49,447 nt of DNA from Chloroflexota bacterium. Lineage in GTDB: Bacteria; Chloroflexota; Anaerolineae; UBA2200. Within the stretch, counting starts at the first letter, position 1. Each line of letters starts with the position of its first letter. Shown here piece after piece: positions 28,206 through 34,934 of this stretch. The position numbers and the translations under genes were made by a program. The DNA is taken from assembly GCA_030607875.1 (NCBI GenBank), contig JAUWJD010000025.1, positions 1-49,447 of the forward strand, given 5' to 3'. A model generated the notes under the pieces. That model worked only from the letters and a program-made list of their open reading frames with translations. It was not told where the DNA came from and did no database searches.

Positions 28206-29414
28206 TCAGCGCATATACTGCCGCAACTTGCGGCCGCGACTGGGATGCCGCAGCCGACGCAGTGCCTTGCGCTCGATCTGACGGATCCGCTCGCGCGTCA
28301 GGCCAAACTTGGCTCCCACCTCTTTGAGCGTCCAGTCTTGGCCGTCTTCCAAGCCGTAGCGCAAGCGCAAGATGCGTTCCTCTCGAGGGGTCAAGGTGTC
28401 CAATATCTCATCCATCGTCTTGGCCAGCAGGCTCTCCTCGGCAAGGTCGCTCGGTGCAGGGTTCTCTTCATCCTGGATGAACTGCCCCAGCTCGCCTTCC
28501 CGATCCGCGCCGACAGGCTGTTCCAGGGACAATGGCCGGCGCGACTTGCCGATCAGCCAACGAACGCGTGGAGGGGAGGTTCCCAGTTGCTCCGCAATCT
28601 CCTGGGGTGTAGGCCTCCTGCCCGTCCTCTGCTCGATGTGTTGGGCAGTGCGGTATATCTTGCGGATGCGATCGGTCACGTGCTGCGGAAGACGGATGAT
28701 GCGGCCCTGGTAGCCCAAGGCGCGGGTGACGCACTGGCGGATCCACCAGGTGGCGTAGGTGCTGAACTTGCAGCCGCGCCGATAGTCGAATTTCCCGACG
28801 GCTTTCATCAAGCCCAGATTTCCTTCTTGGATCAAGTCGAGGAAGGGCACACCGTGACCCATGTAGCGCTTGGCGATACTGACGACAAGGCGCGTGTTAG
28901 CTTTGATCAGATGCTGCCGTGCCTGGTTCCCCAAATCGACTTGGCGCCGGTATCGCTGGTGTAGCACAGGCCCTTGGCCACCTTTCTCAAGTCGTCGCTG
29001 GGCGATCTCGCCACGCTCGATCCGCTTGGCCAGGCGGATCTCTTCTTGCCGGGTAAGCAGCGGGGTGACGGCCATCTGCCTCAGATACAGGCTGATCGAA
29101 TCGTAGCTGCTGATGCTGCTAACATCGGGTGGGAGTTTCCTTCGTACAGCCTGATCTTTTCTTTCCTCGACTGAGCTCGCTTCTGGCGACTTGCCAGGCT
29201 TCTTTTCCTCGTCTCCGTCAGGCGTAATGACGTCGATGCCTTGCTCGTACAGATACATCATCAGGTCTTCCAACTGTGGCAGATGCTTCTCTGCCTCTGG
29301 GAAGAGTTCGAGCACATCGTCTACAGTCAGATATCCCTGGTCCTCAGCTTTGTCTATCAGGCGCTGTGCAGTATCCACGGTTTTCCCTTTGATGCTGAAA
29401 TCAGTTCTGCTCAT
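28206..29414 (-). CDS. RNA polymerase sigma factor, RpoD/SigA family
   Basis: Sigma-70 protein of 402 aa. A region-1.1-like N-terminus (GYLTVDDVLELFP) is followed by a charged linker, region 1.2 (DSISLYLRQMAVTPLLT), region 2 (LVVSIAKRYMGHGVPFLDLIQEG and FSTYATWWIRQCVTRAL), region 3 and region 4 with TLTPREERILRLRYGLEDG and FGLTRERIRQIERKALRRLR. All core-binding, -10 and -35 elements are present, so it is a functional group 1 or 2 sigma. Last gene after rpsU, a small gene and a broken rpmI copy. No strong ribosome-binding site is seen at the ATG. A rotted paralogue fragment lies at 17930-18150. Confidence 0.92.
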   Translation of the reverse strand: MSRTDFSIKGKTVDTAQRLIDKAEDQGYLTVDDVLELFPEAEKHLPQLEDLMMYLYEQGIDVITPDGDEEKKPGKSPEASSVEERKDQAVRRKLPPDVSSISSYDSISLYLRQMAVTPLLTRQEEIRLAKRIERGEIAQRRLEKGGQGPVLHQRYRRQVDLGNQARQHLIKANTRLVVSIAKRYMGHGVPFLDLIQEGNLGLMKAVGKFDYRRGCKFSTYATWWIRQCVTRALGYQGRIIRLPQHVTDRIRKIYRTAQHIEQRTGRRPTPQEIAEQLGTSPPRVRWLIGKSRRPLSLEQPVGADREGELGQFIQDEENPAPSDLAEESLLAKTMDEILDTLTPREERILRLRYGLEDGQDWTLKEVGAKFGLTRERIRQIERKALRRLRHPSRGRKLRQYMR

Positions 29415-29433
29415 GCTGTGGTTTTGCTATTCT

Positions 29434-29643
29434 CTATTTCTTTGGTCTGCGCAGGCCGAGGATGCGCCGAACGCGCTTGGCGTCGGCTTTGTCCACGGAC
29501 GTGTCTTTGTCGAAGCCACGGCGAACACGCTTCGATTTCGTACGGCGCTGGTGGCTGCGGCGTTGTTTCAGCCGCTGCAGCTTGCCCGAGCCGGTGATCT
29601 TGAATCGTCTTGCAGTTGCCTAATGTGTCTTCATCTTGGGCAT
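29434..29643 (-). pseudogene. Second ribosomal protein L35 gene, interrupted by amber codon 8
   Basis: From ATG 29643 the frame reads MPKMKTH, TAG (29622-29620), then ATARRFKITGSGKLQRL and on through a complete L35 C-terminus ending RRPKK with a normal stop at 29434. The other L35 copy in the window (41029-41232) has Lys at this place (MPKIKTHKATAKRFK), so a single A-to-T change (AAG to TAG) explains the stop. There are no frameshifts in the 70 codons. No in-frame ATG, GTG or TTG restart is visible close behind. Either a very recent pseudogene, a readthrough case or a sequencing error. It lies just ahead of the sigma-factor gene. Confidence 0.85.
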
Positions 29644-29713
29644 AGTCGTGATACTTTTCTTCGTCCACAAGCCTCGTCTTGTCGCATAGCTCCGTCCAAA
29701 TAACTCGCATCGC

Positions 29714-30064
29714 TCAAATCCGCAGCACAGCCGCCAGCGGTGCTTGATCAGGCATGTTCTCCAAATCGAGCACATAGACCGTTCCTGCCTTGGCCACAGT
29801 CTGGACCGCAGCGGTATCTAACAGGTCTTTATCCCCGACTTTCACTGTAGCACGAAACTCGTCATCCAGGGATTTCAGGTCGCTTGCCGACACGATGCCG
29901 TCCCTTTTCGCCTCTTCCAGGTGAACGATTATCTCTTCTTCGCTGATGGAGGCTATCACGCCTTCCGGCACATCTCCTGATCGTGGGCGGACATAGCCGT
30001 AGTCGTGCTCCATCCATTGCGCCAGTCTCTCCAGACTCACAACTGCGTGTTGCTCAACGATCAT
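29714..30064 (-). CDS. Hypothetical protein between rpsU and L35 copy
   Basis: Protein of 116 aa, not recognised. Acidic, soluble, no signal or membrane helix. The N-terminal part (LAQWMEHDYGYVRPRSGDVPEGVIASISEEEIIVHLEEAK, 14-53) may form a small helical domain. Its ATG overlaps the rpsU stop (ATGA), so it is translationally coupled to ribosomal protein S21 and likely belongs to the rpsU-sigma operon. Confidence 0.65.
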   Translation of the reverse strand: MIVEQHAVVSLERLAQWMEHDYGYVRPRSGDVPEGVIASISEEEIIVHLEEAKRDGIVSASDLKSLDDEFRATVKVGDKDLLDTAAVQTVAKAGTVYVLDLENMPDQAPLAAVLRI

Positions 30065-30273
30065 CCTCTTCTAAGCCTTCTGCGCACCTTGTGCTGACGC
30101 TTACGCTCGCGGTTTATGGCTTTTCGCAGTGCTCTATGGCGTTTCTCGCTTTTCGAAATGAAGTAGCGCTTCTTCTTCACATCACTGAGGACACGGGAGC
30201 GTGTTACTGCTTTGCGGAAACGCTTCAGCAGACTGGTAAAAGACTCGCCTTCTTTTTGAACAACATGTGTCAC
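30061..30273 (-). CDS. rpsU: 30S ribosomal protein S21
   Basis: Basic protein of 70 aa, typical for S21: THVVQKEGESFTSLLKRFRKAV at the N-terminus and an Arg/Lys-rich helix at the end. I use the GTG at 30273, 11 nt behind AGGAGG, because it gives the family's usual N-terminus; a GTG four codons upstream overlaps the ribosome-binding site. It heads a cluster leading to the sigma factor, an arrangement reminiscent of the rpsU-dnaG-rpoD operon but without dnaG. Confidence 0.88.
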   Translation of the reverse strand: MTHVVQKEGESFTSLLKRFRKAVTRSRVLSDVKKKRYFISKSEKRHRALRKAINRERKRQHKVRRRLRRG

Positions 30274-30440
30274 TCCTTGTCTCACCTCCTACCTCTGATT
30301 GTTGATTCGAAAAAACATGGCCTGGCTTATGTCGGCTTCAAACGCCTGTCCCTGATCTGCCAAAGTCCACAGGCCTTTTCAGGAAGCAGAAGCTTCGTGT
30401 GCTGGCCGACTGCAGGGCTGCTCTGCTGCAGCAGCCTGCG

Positions 30441-31175
30441 CTAGCTCCCCAGACTCCAGTCAAACTTGCCGAACACGTCGGAGAATGATGGAACGGAATC
30501 AGCGTCTTCCCGGCCGCGAAGCAGCCAATTGTTCAGAACAGGCCAATCCTTGAGCCCGATGACCCTGGCTTGGGCCAGTTTGTTGCACATGCGCTCACTG
30601 GTCTGCAGCTTGTTCCAGTATCGGTCCAGCCCTTCTGCGAGCAATGGGGGCATCTTTTCCAGGATCTCGGGATCGATTTCACCAAAGTGATGGGTGCCGC
30701 TGGACTTTTTCTTGGTCGTTGTGCCACTTTGCCCAGCGTAGTACCCGAGGGCAGTCAGCATGTCGACGGTGTACTCCTGTCTGCTGGTCTCGATAACCAC
30801 CGTGTCATCCCGGAGTCCGACCTGGTCAGAGCCCGCCAACCATTTGAAGCCTACTTGCGAGTCTGCCACGCTGCCCCACAAATCTGTGTTACCCCTGATG
30901 CAGCGCCCTAGCAGTGCCACCGCAGAGGAGAAGGCAGCGTAGGCTGGAACGTAGGTCGTGTATTTCGCCTTCGGGTGCTTGAGCAAATGACTGACGCTCT
31001 GGCAGATGTCATGAATCCCCCCAATGACATAGCCCGCCGTGATGGTCAAGGAAAAGAGCCCGGACGGTCCGCCTGCCTTCCTACTCAGGGCCTTCCAGAA
31101 GCGCGATTCCTTGGTCCAGTTCTCCACGCTAACTGTAGGTTTCCCGAGTTTCACGTTTGTCGATAGCTGTGCCAT
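30441..31175 (-). CDS. Hypothetical protein
   Basis: Protein of 244 aa, not recognised. A Gly/Ala-rich hydrophobic stretch (about 35-60, LFSLTITAGYVIGGIHDIC) could be a membrane helix, and another is near 75-92. The rest is soluble-like, with WLAGSDQVGLRDDTVVIETS and helical C-terminal segments. It overlaps the 3' end of the DksA-like gene by 47 nt. No motif permits a functional call. Confidence 0.6.
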   Translation of the reverse strand: MAQLSTNVKLGKPTVSVENWTKESRFWKALSRKAGGPSGLFSLTITAGYVIGGIHDICQSVSHLLKHPKAKYTTYVPAYAAFSSAVALLGRCIRGNTDLWGSVADSQVGFKWLAGSDQVGLRDDTVVIETSRQEYTVDMLTALGYYAGQSGTTTKKKSSGTHHFGEIDPEILEKMPPLLAEGLDRYWNKLQTSERMCNKLAQARVIGLKDWPVLNNWLLRGREDADSVPSFSDVFGKFDWSLGS

Positions 31176-31575
31176 TCTGCTGCCTCCTTCTCATTCCAAA
31201 TGACTTGGCCCGCCACCCGAGCAGCCCGAGCGCCAATCGAAGCCGGGATTTCGATTGGTGCGGCCCCACCTCACGTGCGCAGCGAATGCACAAACTGGTA
31301 GCCGGCAGGGCAGCCAAGCGGTCTGGCTGAATCGCTCCGCCATACCGCTCGCGAATGCCATACGTGCTATCATGGAACCGCGACAGGGCATCTCGAACGC
31401 TAACAGTTCGCCTCTTGAGACGGCTCAACATCGCTTGGTTGAATTCCCAGCGTGTGACTAACGGATCTCCCTTGCCGAGGCCATACTCAGGTTTCTCCTC
31501 GACATTCGTCTGCAACCTCTCGATTCGCTTGGCGAGTTCGTTCAGCTTCCGTTGCAGCGCTGCATCGTAGTGCAT
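31129..31575 (-). CDS. DksA/TraR-like zinc-finger protein with first CxxC lost
   Basis: Protein of 148 aa. Residues about 1-75 are helical, then comes the DksA/TraR finger: TYGIRERYGGAIQPDRLAAL and SLCIRCAREV. The family normally has CxxC in both places; here the first pair is Arg and Tyr (codons CGC and TAT, one base each from Cys codons), while the second CIRC is intact. The zinc site is therefore incomplete. The last 45 residues are a basic tail overlapping the next gene and probably not part of the original fold. Could be a decaying gene or a zinc-independent variant. Confidence 0.65.
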   Translation of the reverse strand: MHYDAALQRKLNELAKRIERLQTNVEEKPEYGLGKGDPLVTRWEFNQAMLSRLKRRTVSVRDALSRFHDSTYGIRERYGGAIQPDRLAALPATSLCIRCAREVGPHQSKSRLRLALGLLGWRAKSFGMRRRQQNGTAIDKRETRETYS

Positions 31576-31723
31576 CCTATCCTATGGCCGCATCCTTGGC
31601 AGTCCGTCTAGCATCCTGCGACCTGTGTGTCATGCTGCGGCGGAGCCCGGTTCCATCTCCGCCGTCGATTCGGTCTCCAGCAGCTGTCTCCGCGAGTCGA
31701 CGGTGGGTACAGGGCTCAATGAA

Positions 31724-31778
31724 ACAGACCTGGCTAACCGCTACCTACTCGCTCGGCATCGGACCGAACCAGGTCTGT
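31724..31778. repeat. Ten-base inverted repeat between two genes
   Basis: ACAGACCTGG (31724-31733) and CCAGGTCTGT (31769-31778) are perfect reverse complements separated by 35 nt. It lies downstream of padR (minus) and upstream of the DksA-like gene. Could be part of a structured RNA or a transcription end signal, but no U-run follows. Confidence 0.4.
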
Positions 31779-31820
31779 ACAAAAGCTTGATCGGGTTCTG
31801 TACACAGCAGCAAGTAGGGG

Positions 31821-32426
31821 CTATGAACGGCTCCTCGCTGAAACGTCTGGAACCACCCCCTGAAGCAGGTTGCCCTCCACAGCCTGTCCGGGTTCTGAGT
31901 CGTGGAGCAGCCGCTCCAACGTAGTATCCAACCAAGTCAACTCCGAACGGGCAATAGCTAGACCATAGTCAAGTGTCAGACGCAGTCCCAGGTCTGTCTT
32001 GTCACCCATAGCGGCGACATTCTGCCCGATGGTGTTCTGATGGCGCGCAACCTCAGAGCGCCGGTGTTCCAGGTGAGCCAGCAGCTTACGGCGTGAGAGA
32101 TTGTTTGCCAAGATCAGGCGCATAACAAAGCTCTTGAGGGTACCCGATGGCGTTAGCTGTTCCATCCACTCCTGCAATGCGCGTTTGCCTGCCTGTGTAA
32201 TGGTATAGATCTTCCTGGGTGGCCTGTCTTGCCGGACGACAACGTCCACGGTCACCAGACCACCTTCCAACAAAGCACGCAGGATAGGGTAGAGGCTGCC
32301 TGAGCTGGGGCTGCCCATTAACCAACTCAAGCTCCTCAGGAATCGCTTGACGTCATAGCCAGACATTGGCTGTCGCGTCAGCAAGCTCAAGATGAAACAG
32401 CGAAGACTCACACTGGGAGCTGGCAT
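31821..32426 (-). CDS. PadR-family transcriptional regulator
   Basis: Protein of 201 aa. The N-terminal winged helix (about 5-90) has FILSLLTRQPMSGYDVKRFL, SSGSLYPILRALLEGGLV and KIYTITQAGKRAL, the PadR/PF03551 signature. The C-terminal half is the helical dimerisation domain (Vir_act_alpha_C type). PadR proteins repress genes until a ligand binds; the ligand is unknown. It has its own consensus promoter with a palindrome just downstream of the -10 box, suggesting autoregulation. Confidence 0.88.
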   Translation of the reverse strand: MPAPSVSLRCFILSLLTRQPMSGYDVKRFLRSLSWLMGSPSSGSLYPILRALLEGGLVTVDVVVRQDRPPRKIYTITQAGKRALQEWMEQLTPSGTLKSFVMRLILANNLSRRKLLAHLEHRRSEVARHQNTIGQNVAAMGDKTDLGLRLTLDYGLAIARSELTWLDTTLERLLHDSEPGQAVEGNLLQGVVPDVSARSRS

Positions 32427-32459
32427 GACCGTCCCTCCGCACAGTATGTCGTATCTACC

Positions 32460-32476
32460 TATATCGCTCTGATATA
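32460..32476. promoter_or_regulatory. Palindromic operator of padR
   Basis: TATATC, 5 nt, GATATA: a perfect 6+6 inverted repeat that begins next to the -10 box, overlapping the expected transcription start. A natural binding site for the dimeric PadR regulator encoded downstream. Confidence 0.6.
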
Positions 32477-32477
32477 C

Positions 32478-32506
32478 ATTGTACTGGAATCGCCGGTGTT
32501 TGTCAA
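32478..32506 (-). promoter_or_regulatory. padR promoter
   Basis: Minus strand: TTGACA (32506-32501), 17 nt, TACAAT (32483-32478). Near-perfect sigma-A promoter 52 nt ahead of padR. Confidence 0.8.
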
Positions 32507-32562
32507 ACAGGCGCGCACCAGGGCGCTCACATCAGCTCGCAATGACATGCGCGAAGGAGTTC

Positions 32563-32992
32563 TCAGACACCCTCATAGAGCAATTTGGCCATCAGTTGGT
32601 TGGTGCCGGATAGAAAGCCAATGACCTTGGATACCTCCTCTTTGGTCAAGACAGTAGGCAGCCGCTTGGGTCGTTTGGCACGCATGGCATCAATAGTGCC
32701 ATCCAGGTCCTTGTTGAGCACCTCGCGGTAGAGAAACAGCAAGGCGGCGAGGGCTTGATTCTGCGTGGAAGCGGCAACGTTTTCTTTGACTGCCAGATGG
32801 GTGACGCTGCGCGAGGCCTTGATTTCGGGACTGCCCGTATCGTTTGGATGCTCCAGATTGTGGAAAAAGATGTAGCGTTTGATGCCTGCTCGGTGCGAAT
32901 GGACTAGTGCTTGAGCCGGATGGTGTCACGAACACTTCGACAAGCTCAGCACAAGCCTGGTGGAGTAGTTTCTTCTGGGGCTGCTTGCCCAT
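32563..32992 (-). pseudogene. Integron-type tyrosine recombinase (IntI-like), truncated and frameshifted
   Basis: The start is at ATG 32992 behind GGAGG (MGKQPQKKLLHQ). The next stretch carries an insertion-like sequence containing CTTGTGCTGAGCTTGTCGAA, and the frame is then lost. From about 32925 another frame reads GIKRYIFFHNLEHP, HLAVKENVAASTQNQALAAL, FLYREVLNKDL and AKRPKRLPTVLTKEEVSKVI, the N-terminal core-binding domain of integron integrases. It stops at 32563 right after MAKLLYEGV, before any catalytic Arg, His or Tyr. The catalytic half is therefore gone. Its orientation, opposite to the cassettes, is the classic integron layout. Confidence 0.85.
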
Positions 32993-33010
32993 TTTGTCCT
33001 CCACTGGCTG

Positions 33011-33039
33011 TTGCGCTGCTGGGATTGCTGATGTATGAT
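33011..33039 (+). promoter_or_regulatory. Candidate cassette promoter (Pc-like)
   Basis: TTGCGC (33011-33016), 17 nt, TATGAT (33034-33039), starting just upstream of the integrase start and pointing into the cassette array, where integrons normally carry Pc. The -35 box is weak. Confidence 0.35.
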
Positions 33040-33095
33040 ATATTCGAGTTAATGCACGTCTTATTGCACCACTCTTACTTGATTGTGGCAAGCGA

Positions 33096-33102
33096 GTTAG
33101 GT
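33096..33102 (+). other. attI-like recombination core
   Basis: GTTAGGT fits the GTTRRRY core at which integron integrases cut. It is the first such core downstream of the integrase remnant, so it may be the attI site or the end of an eroded attC. Only the core is recognisable. Confidence 0.4.
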
Positions 33103-33136
33103 GGAAGGAATCTGCGCCTAATATGCCGGAACGGGG

Positions 33137-33258
33137 ACGTTATATGGAAGAACGTCTGCATAATACAGCGAGATGGGTGATTAGGTGGAATAATGTCGGC
33201 CTAACATCCCAAACTAGAGGATTAGACCGAAAGAAGTCCGTCCATTAACTAGTTAGGT
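33137..33258 (+). repeat. ORF-less cassette module, copy 1
   Basis: A 122-bp sequence that recurs at 34662-34905. It runs from a GTTATAT core (R'-like, 33139) to the GTTAGGT core (33252), so it has the form of a small cassette of about 113 bp whose second half is a 60-bp attC. No reading frame fits. Directly followed by the first DUF3800 gene. By hand it differs from copy 2 at about 16 positions, with no indel other than the inserted element. Confidence 0.8.
33199..33258 (+). other. attC site 1
   Basis: R'' core GCCTAAC (33199-33205) and R' core GTTAGGT (33252-33258) bracket 60 bp. The cores pair with each other, and the interior can form GGA/TCC and GAC/GTC steps. Same length and layout as the site at 34846-34905. 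Confidence 0.65.
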
Positions 33259-33292
33259 CGCAACTCATATCGTGAACCGAAAGGGGGAGCCC

Positions 33293-34201
33293 ATGGCACC
33301 GGCGGAACCACAAATCATCGGAGTCTACCTTGATGAGACGTACTTCAAACAGCAGACTGGAATGATCCAAACGGCCATCGTGATGCCGGATGATAAATAC
33401 ACGGAAGTCTTTGTGGAGATTGCGGAGTACATTCTTGCACGAGACGGGAGAAAGGAGTTCAAGGCTAGGGATATCAAGCGAGGGAACGTCGCGTCGTTCA
33501 GGGAATTCCTCCAACGTGTTGTCAACGTCGTCCACATAGTCGGAAACCGGTCCATCCTTAGGTCCATTATAGCTGTTGACGGCGATATTCCGGCGCGGAT
33601 GACCATGTTTGACAAAGTGTACAGGCAAGCCAGAATAGCGCTGTCAAACAACGGCGTAGTACTGGATAGCGATCTGGAGAACCTCCTCAAGGACTACTGC
33701 TCACAATATCTTTGGTTTGTGGACCACTTCAAGTACATTGCCCCACATGCCGTTGAGAACGAATTCAGAATTTTACTCGATGACAGGTACAAGAATGCGC
33801 AGACTGGTCAACAGACCAAACTTGTTCCCACGAAGCATGGCTTCGCGTGGCCCATTTCCGTGACAAGACTGATAACTAGTACGTTCAATAGTATGCGAAG
33901 TGTACATCAAATGACGGATCGCCTTCCCAGGGTGTCTGAAATCAAGCACTACTGGTCGGAGGACCACTATGGGATCCAGGCAGCAGACCTTCTGAGCAAC
34001 TTGCTATACAACTTCCTCAAGTACGAAATGGGAATTCGAGATCCGAAGGGAACAACTGAGCTGAAGCGTGACCTACTCCTAGAGGTAGTTCCAGGGATGT
34101 CGGTTGATGACGCAGTGCGAAAGTGTCTTGAGGTCGATGGAGATGGCCTTCGACTGAAGTGTGGGAAGCTTGTCAAAACTCTGTCTCTGCATCCCGACTA
34201 G
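33293..34201 (+). CDS. DUF3800 domain protein, cassette gene 1
   Basis: Protein of 302 aa. It shows DUF3800 hallmarks: an acidic strand near the start (GVYLDETYF, Asp14-Glu15), KEFKARDI near 55-61, and GIQAADLLSNLLYNFLK near 227-243. The family is of unknown function; its acidic positions suggest a metal-dependent RNase H-like fold (inference). I start at the ATG behind GGGGGAG, 21 nt inside a longer GTG frame. First protein-coding cassette, 35 nt after the R' core of attC 1. Its own attC follows and is split by an intron. Confidence 0.75.
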   Translation: MAPAEPQIIGVYLDETYFKQQTGMIQTAIVMPDDKYTEVFVEIAEYILARDGRKEFKARDIKRGNVASFREFLQRVVNVVHIVGNRSILRSIIAVDGDIPARMTMFDKVYRQARIALSNNGVVLDSDLENLLKDYCSQYLWFVDHFKYIAPHAVENEFRILLDDRYKNAQTGQQTKLVPTKHGFAWPISVTRLITSTFNSMRSVHQMTDRLPRVSEIKHYWSEDHYGIQAADLLSNLLYNFLKYEMGIRDPKGTTELKRDLLLEVVPGMSVDDAVRKCLEVDGDGLRLKCGKLVKTLSLHPD

Positions 34202-34256
34202 ATGAAGCAAGATCGGCCGGCACGTTGTCCGAAACACCAGGGAGGTCGTGGTTGCG

Positions 34257-34670
34257 ACCTAACAATGCGCTGGTGTGCCCTGAAGCTGTCGTCTGCTAGT
34301 CGGTGAGAGTCCGACCGTGGTAACTGCCAGGGGGCCACGTAGCAGGCTCCCAGTGCTTCCGGGTGACCGGATGTGCTGCCTGTCCTGGCGGTCAGGCCAG
34401 GGAAGCGTTGTAACCTCCTGAGAAAGGAGAGCAATGCCACAGGAAGAAGGCTGTCGGAGAGCCGTATGAGGGACGCTTCGCAGGCTCACGTACGGTTCGG
34501 GGTGGCAGGGGATGGAAACCAGGATGTGATATCCCAGGCGCCATCCCCTGACCCTACCAGGCGACGCCGCTTCGCGGGCTTGTATCGCGGCACGATTTGG
34601 CTTTGTGAGGCATCTTGAATTCGAGAGGTACAGCGCGCAAGGCACGGCGCGCCTGAACTTCACGTCATAT
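34257..34670 (+). other. attC site 2, split by a group II intron
   Basis: Left part 34257-34272 holds R'' ACCTAAC followed by AATGCGCTG; right part 34558-34670 begins CAGGCGACGC (L''). L' GCGCGCCTG is at 34647-34655 and a worn R' GTCATAT at 34664-34670. L'' and L' pair perfectly except for one extra A in L'', the known unpaired base that sets recombination strand. Joined, the site is 129 bp and closely resembles the aadA1 attC (AACAAT, then GACGCCGCTTCGCGG). Confidence 0.8.
34273..34557 (+). mobile_element. ORF-less group IIC-like intron inside attC 2
   Basis: The 285-nt element starts GTGTGCCC, the same 5' end as the Oceanobacillus group IIC intron, and carries GGTGAGAGTCC shortly after, as in domain I. 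Domain V is at 34459-34498: GAGCCGTATG with the AGC triad, pairing to CACGTACGGTTC, with an enlarged apical loop. Domain VI is a GGGGATGG/CCATCCCC stem ending TGACCCTAC, with a bulged A 6 nt from the 3' end. There is no reverse transcriptase, and domains I-III look shortened. Excision joins GCGCTG to CAGGCG and restores attC, which fixes both ends. It reads in the same direction as the cassettes. Confidence 0.85.
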
Positions 34671-34705
34671 GGAACAGCGTCTACATAATACGAGGAGATG
34701 GGTGA

Positions 34706-34831
34706 CTAGAGGTGTGGCCGAGAACTCCACGAGGCCAAGTATGGTATACCATATATTGTGTGTCATACCATTTGACTAGAATACATGGTATGGCCTAAGC
34801 ATCAGATACCACTTTTCGGCCAGACCTCTAG
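34706..34831. mobile_element. MITE-like inverted-repeat insertion
   Basis: Ends match as inverted repeats: CTAGAGGTGTGGCCGA (34706-34721) against the reverse complement of 34816-34831, 15 of 16 bases. The uninterrupted copy of the host repeat has TTAG where this copy has CTAG on both sides, giving a 4-bp target duplication and a 122-bp net insertion. The interior is AT-rich with nested palindromes around GGTATACC and no reading frame. Probably a non-autonomous element moved by a transposase from elsewhere. Confidence 0.75.
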
Positions 34832-34845
34832 GTGGAGAAATGTCG

Positions 34846-34905
34846 GCCTAACACCCCAAACTAGAGGATTAGACCGAAAGATGTCCGTCTATTAGCTAGT
34901 TGGGC
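34846..34905 (+). other. attC site 3
   Basis: R'' GCCTAAC (34846-34852) and R' GTTGGGC (34899-34905), 60 bp, closely similar to attC 1. Confidence 0.65.
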
Positions 34906-34934
34906 TGCCAAAAGAGCCTTTCGTGGGAGAAAAA

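Larger units (their letters stand above)
34662..34905 (+). repeat. ORF-less cassette module, copy 2 (interrupted)
   Basis: Second copy of the 122-bp module, here 244 bp because a 122-bp element is inserted (34706-34831 with its target duplication). With that removed the two copies have identical length. It again ends in an attC and again sits directly upstream of a DUF3800 gene. Confidence 0.8.

Noticed and set aside
29620..29622. Amber codon read as pyrrolysine or another recoded amino acid in the L35 copy
   Set aside because: A single TAG at a Lys position of a ribosomal protein with no recoding structure visible; a point mutation is simpler.
32690..33091. A 133-codon minus-strand frame across the integrase
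   Set aside because: Only its first residues belong to the integrase; the rest is out of frame with the recognisable integrase sequence, so it is part of the pseudogene.
34198..34663. Overlapping reading frames on both strands after the first DUF3800 gene
   Set aside because: They cross the intron and attC parts, have no ribosome-binding sites or family features, and the DNA is explained by structured RNA and attC.
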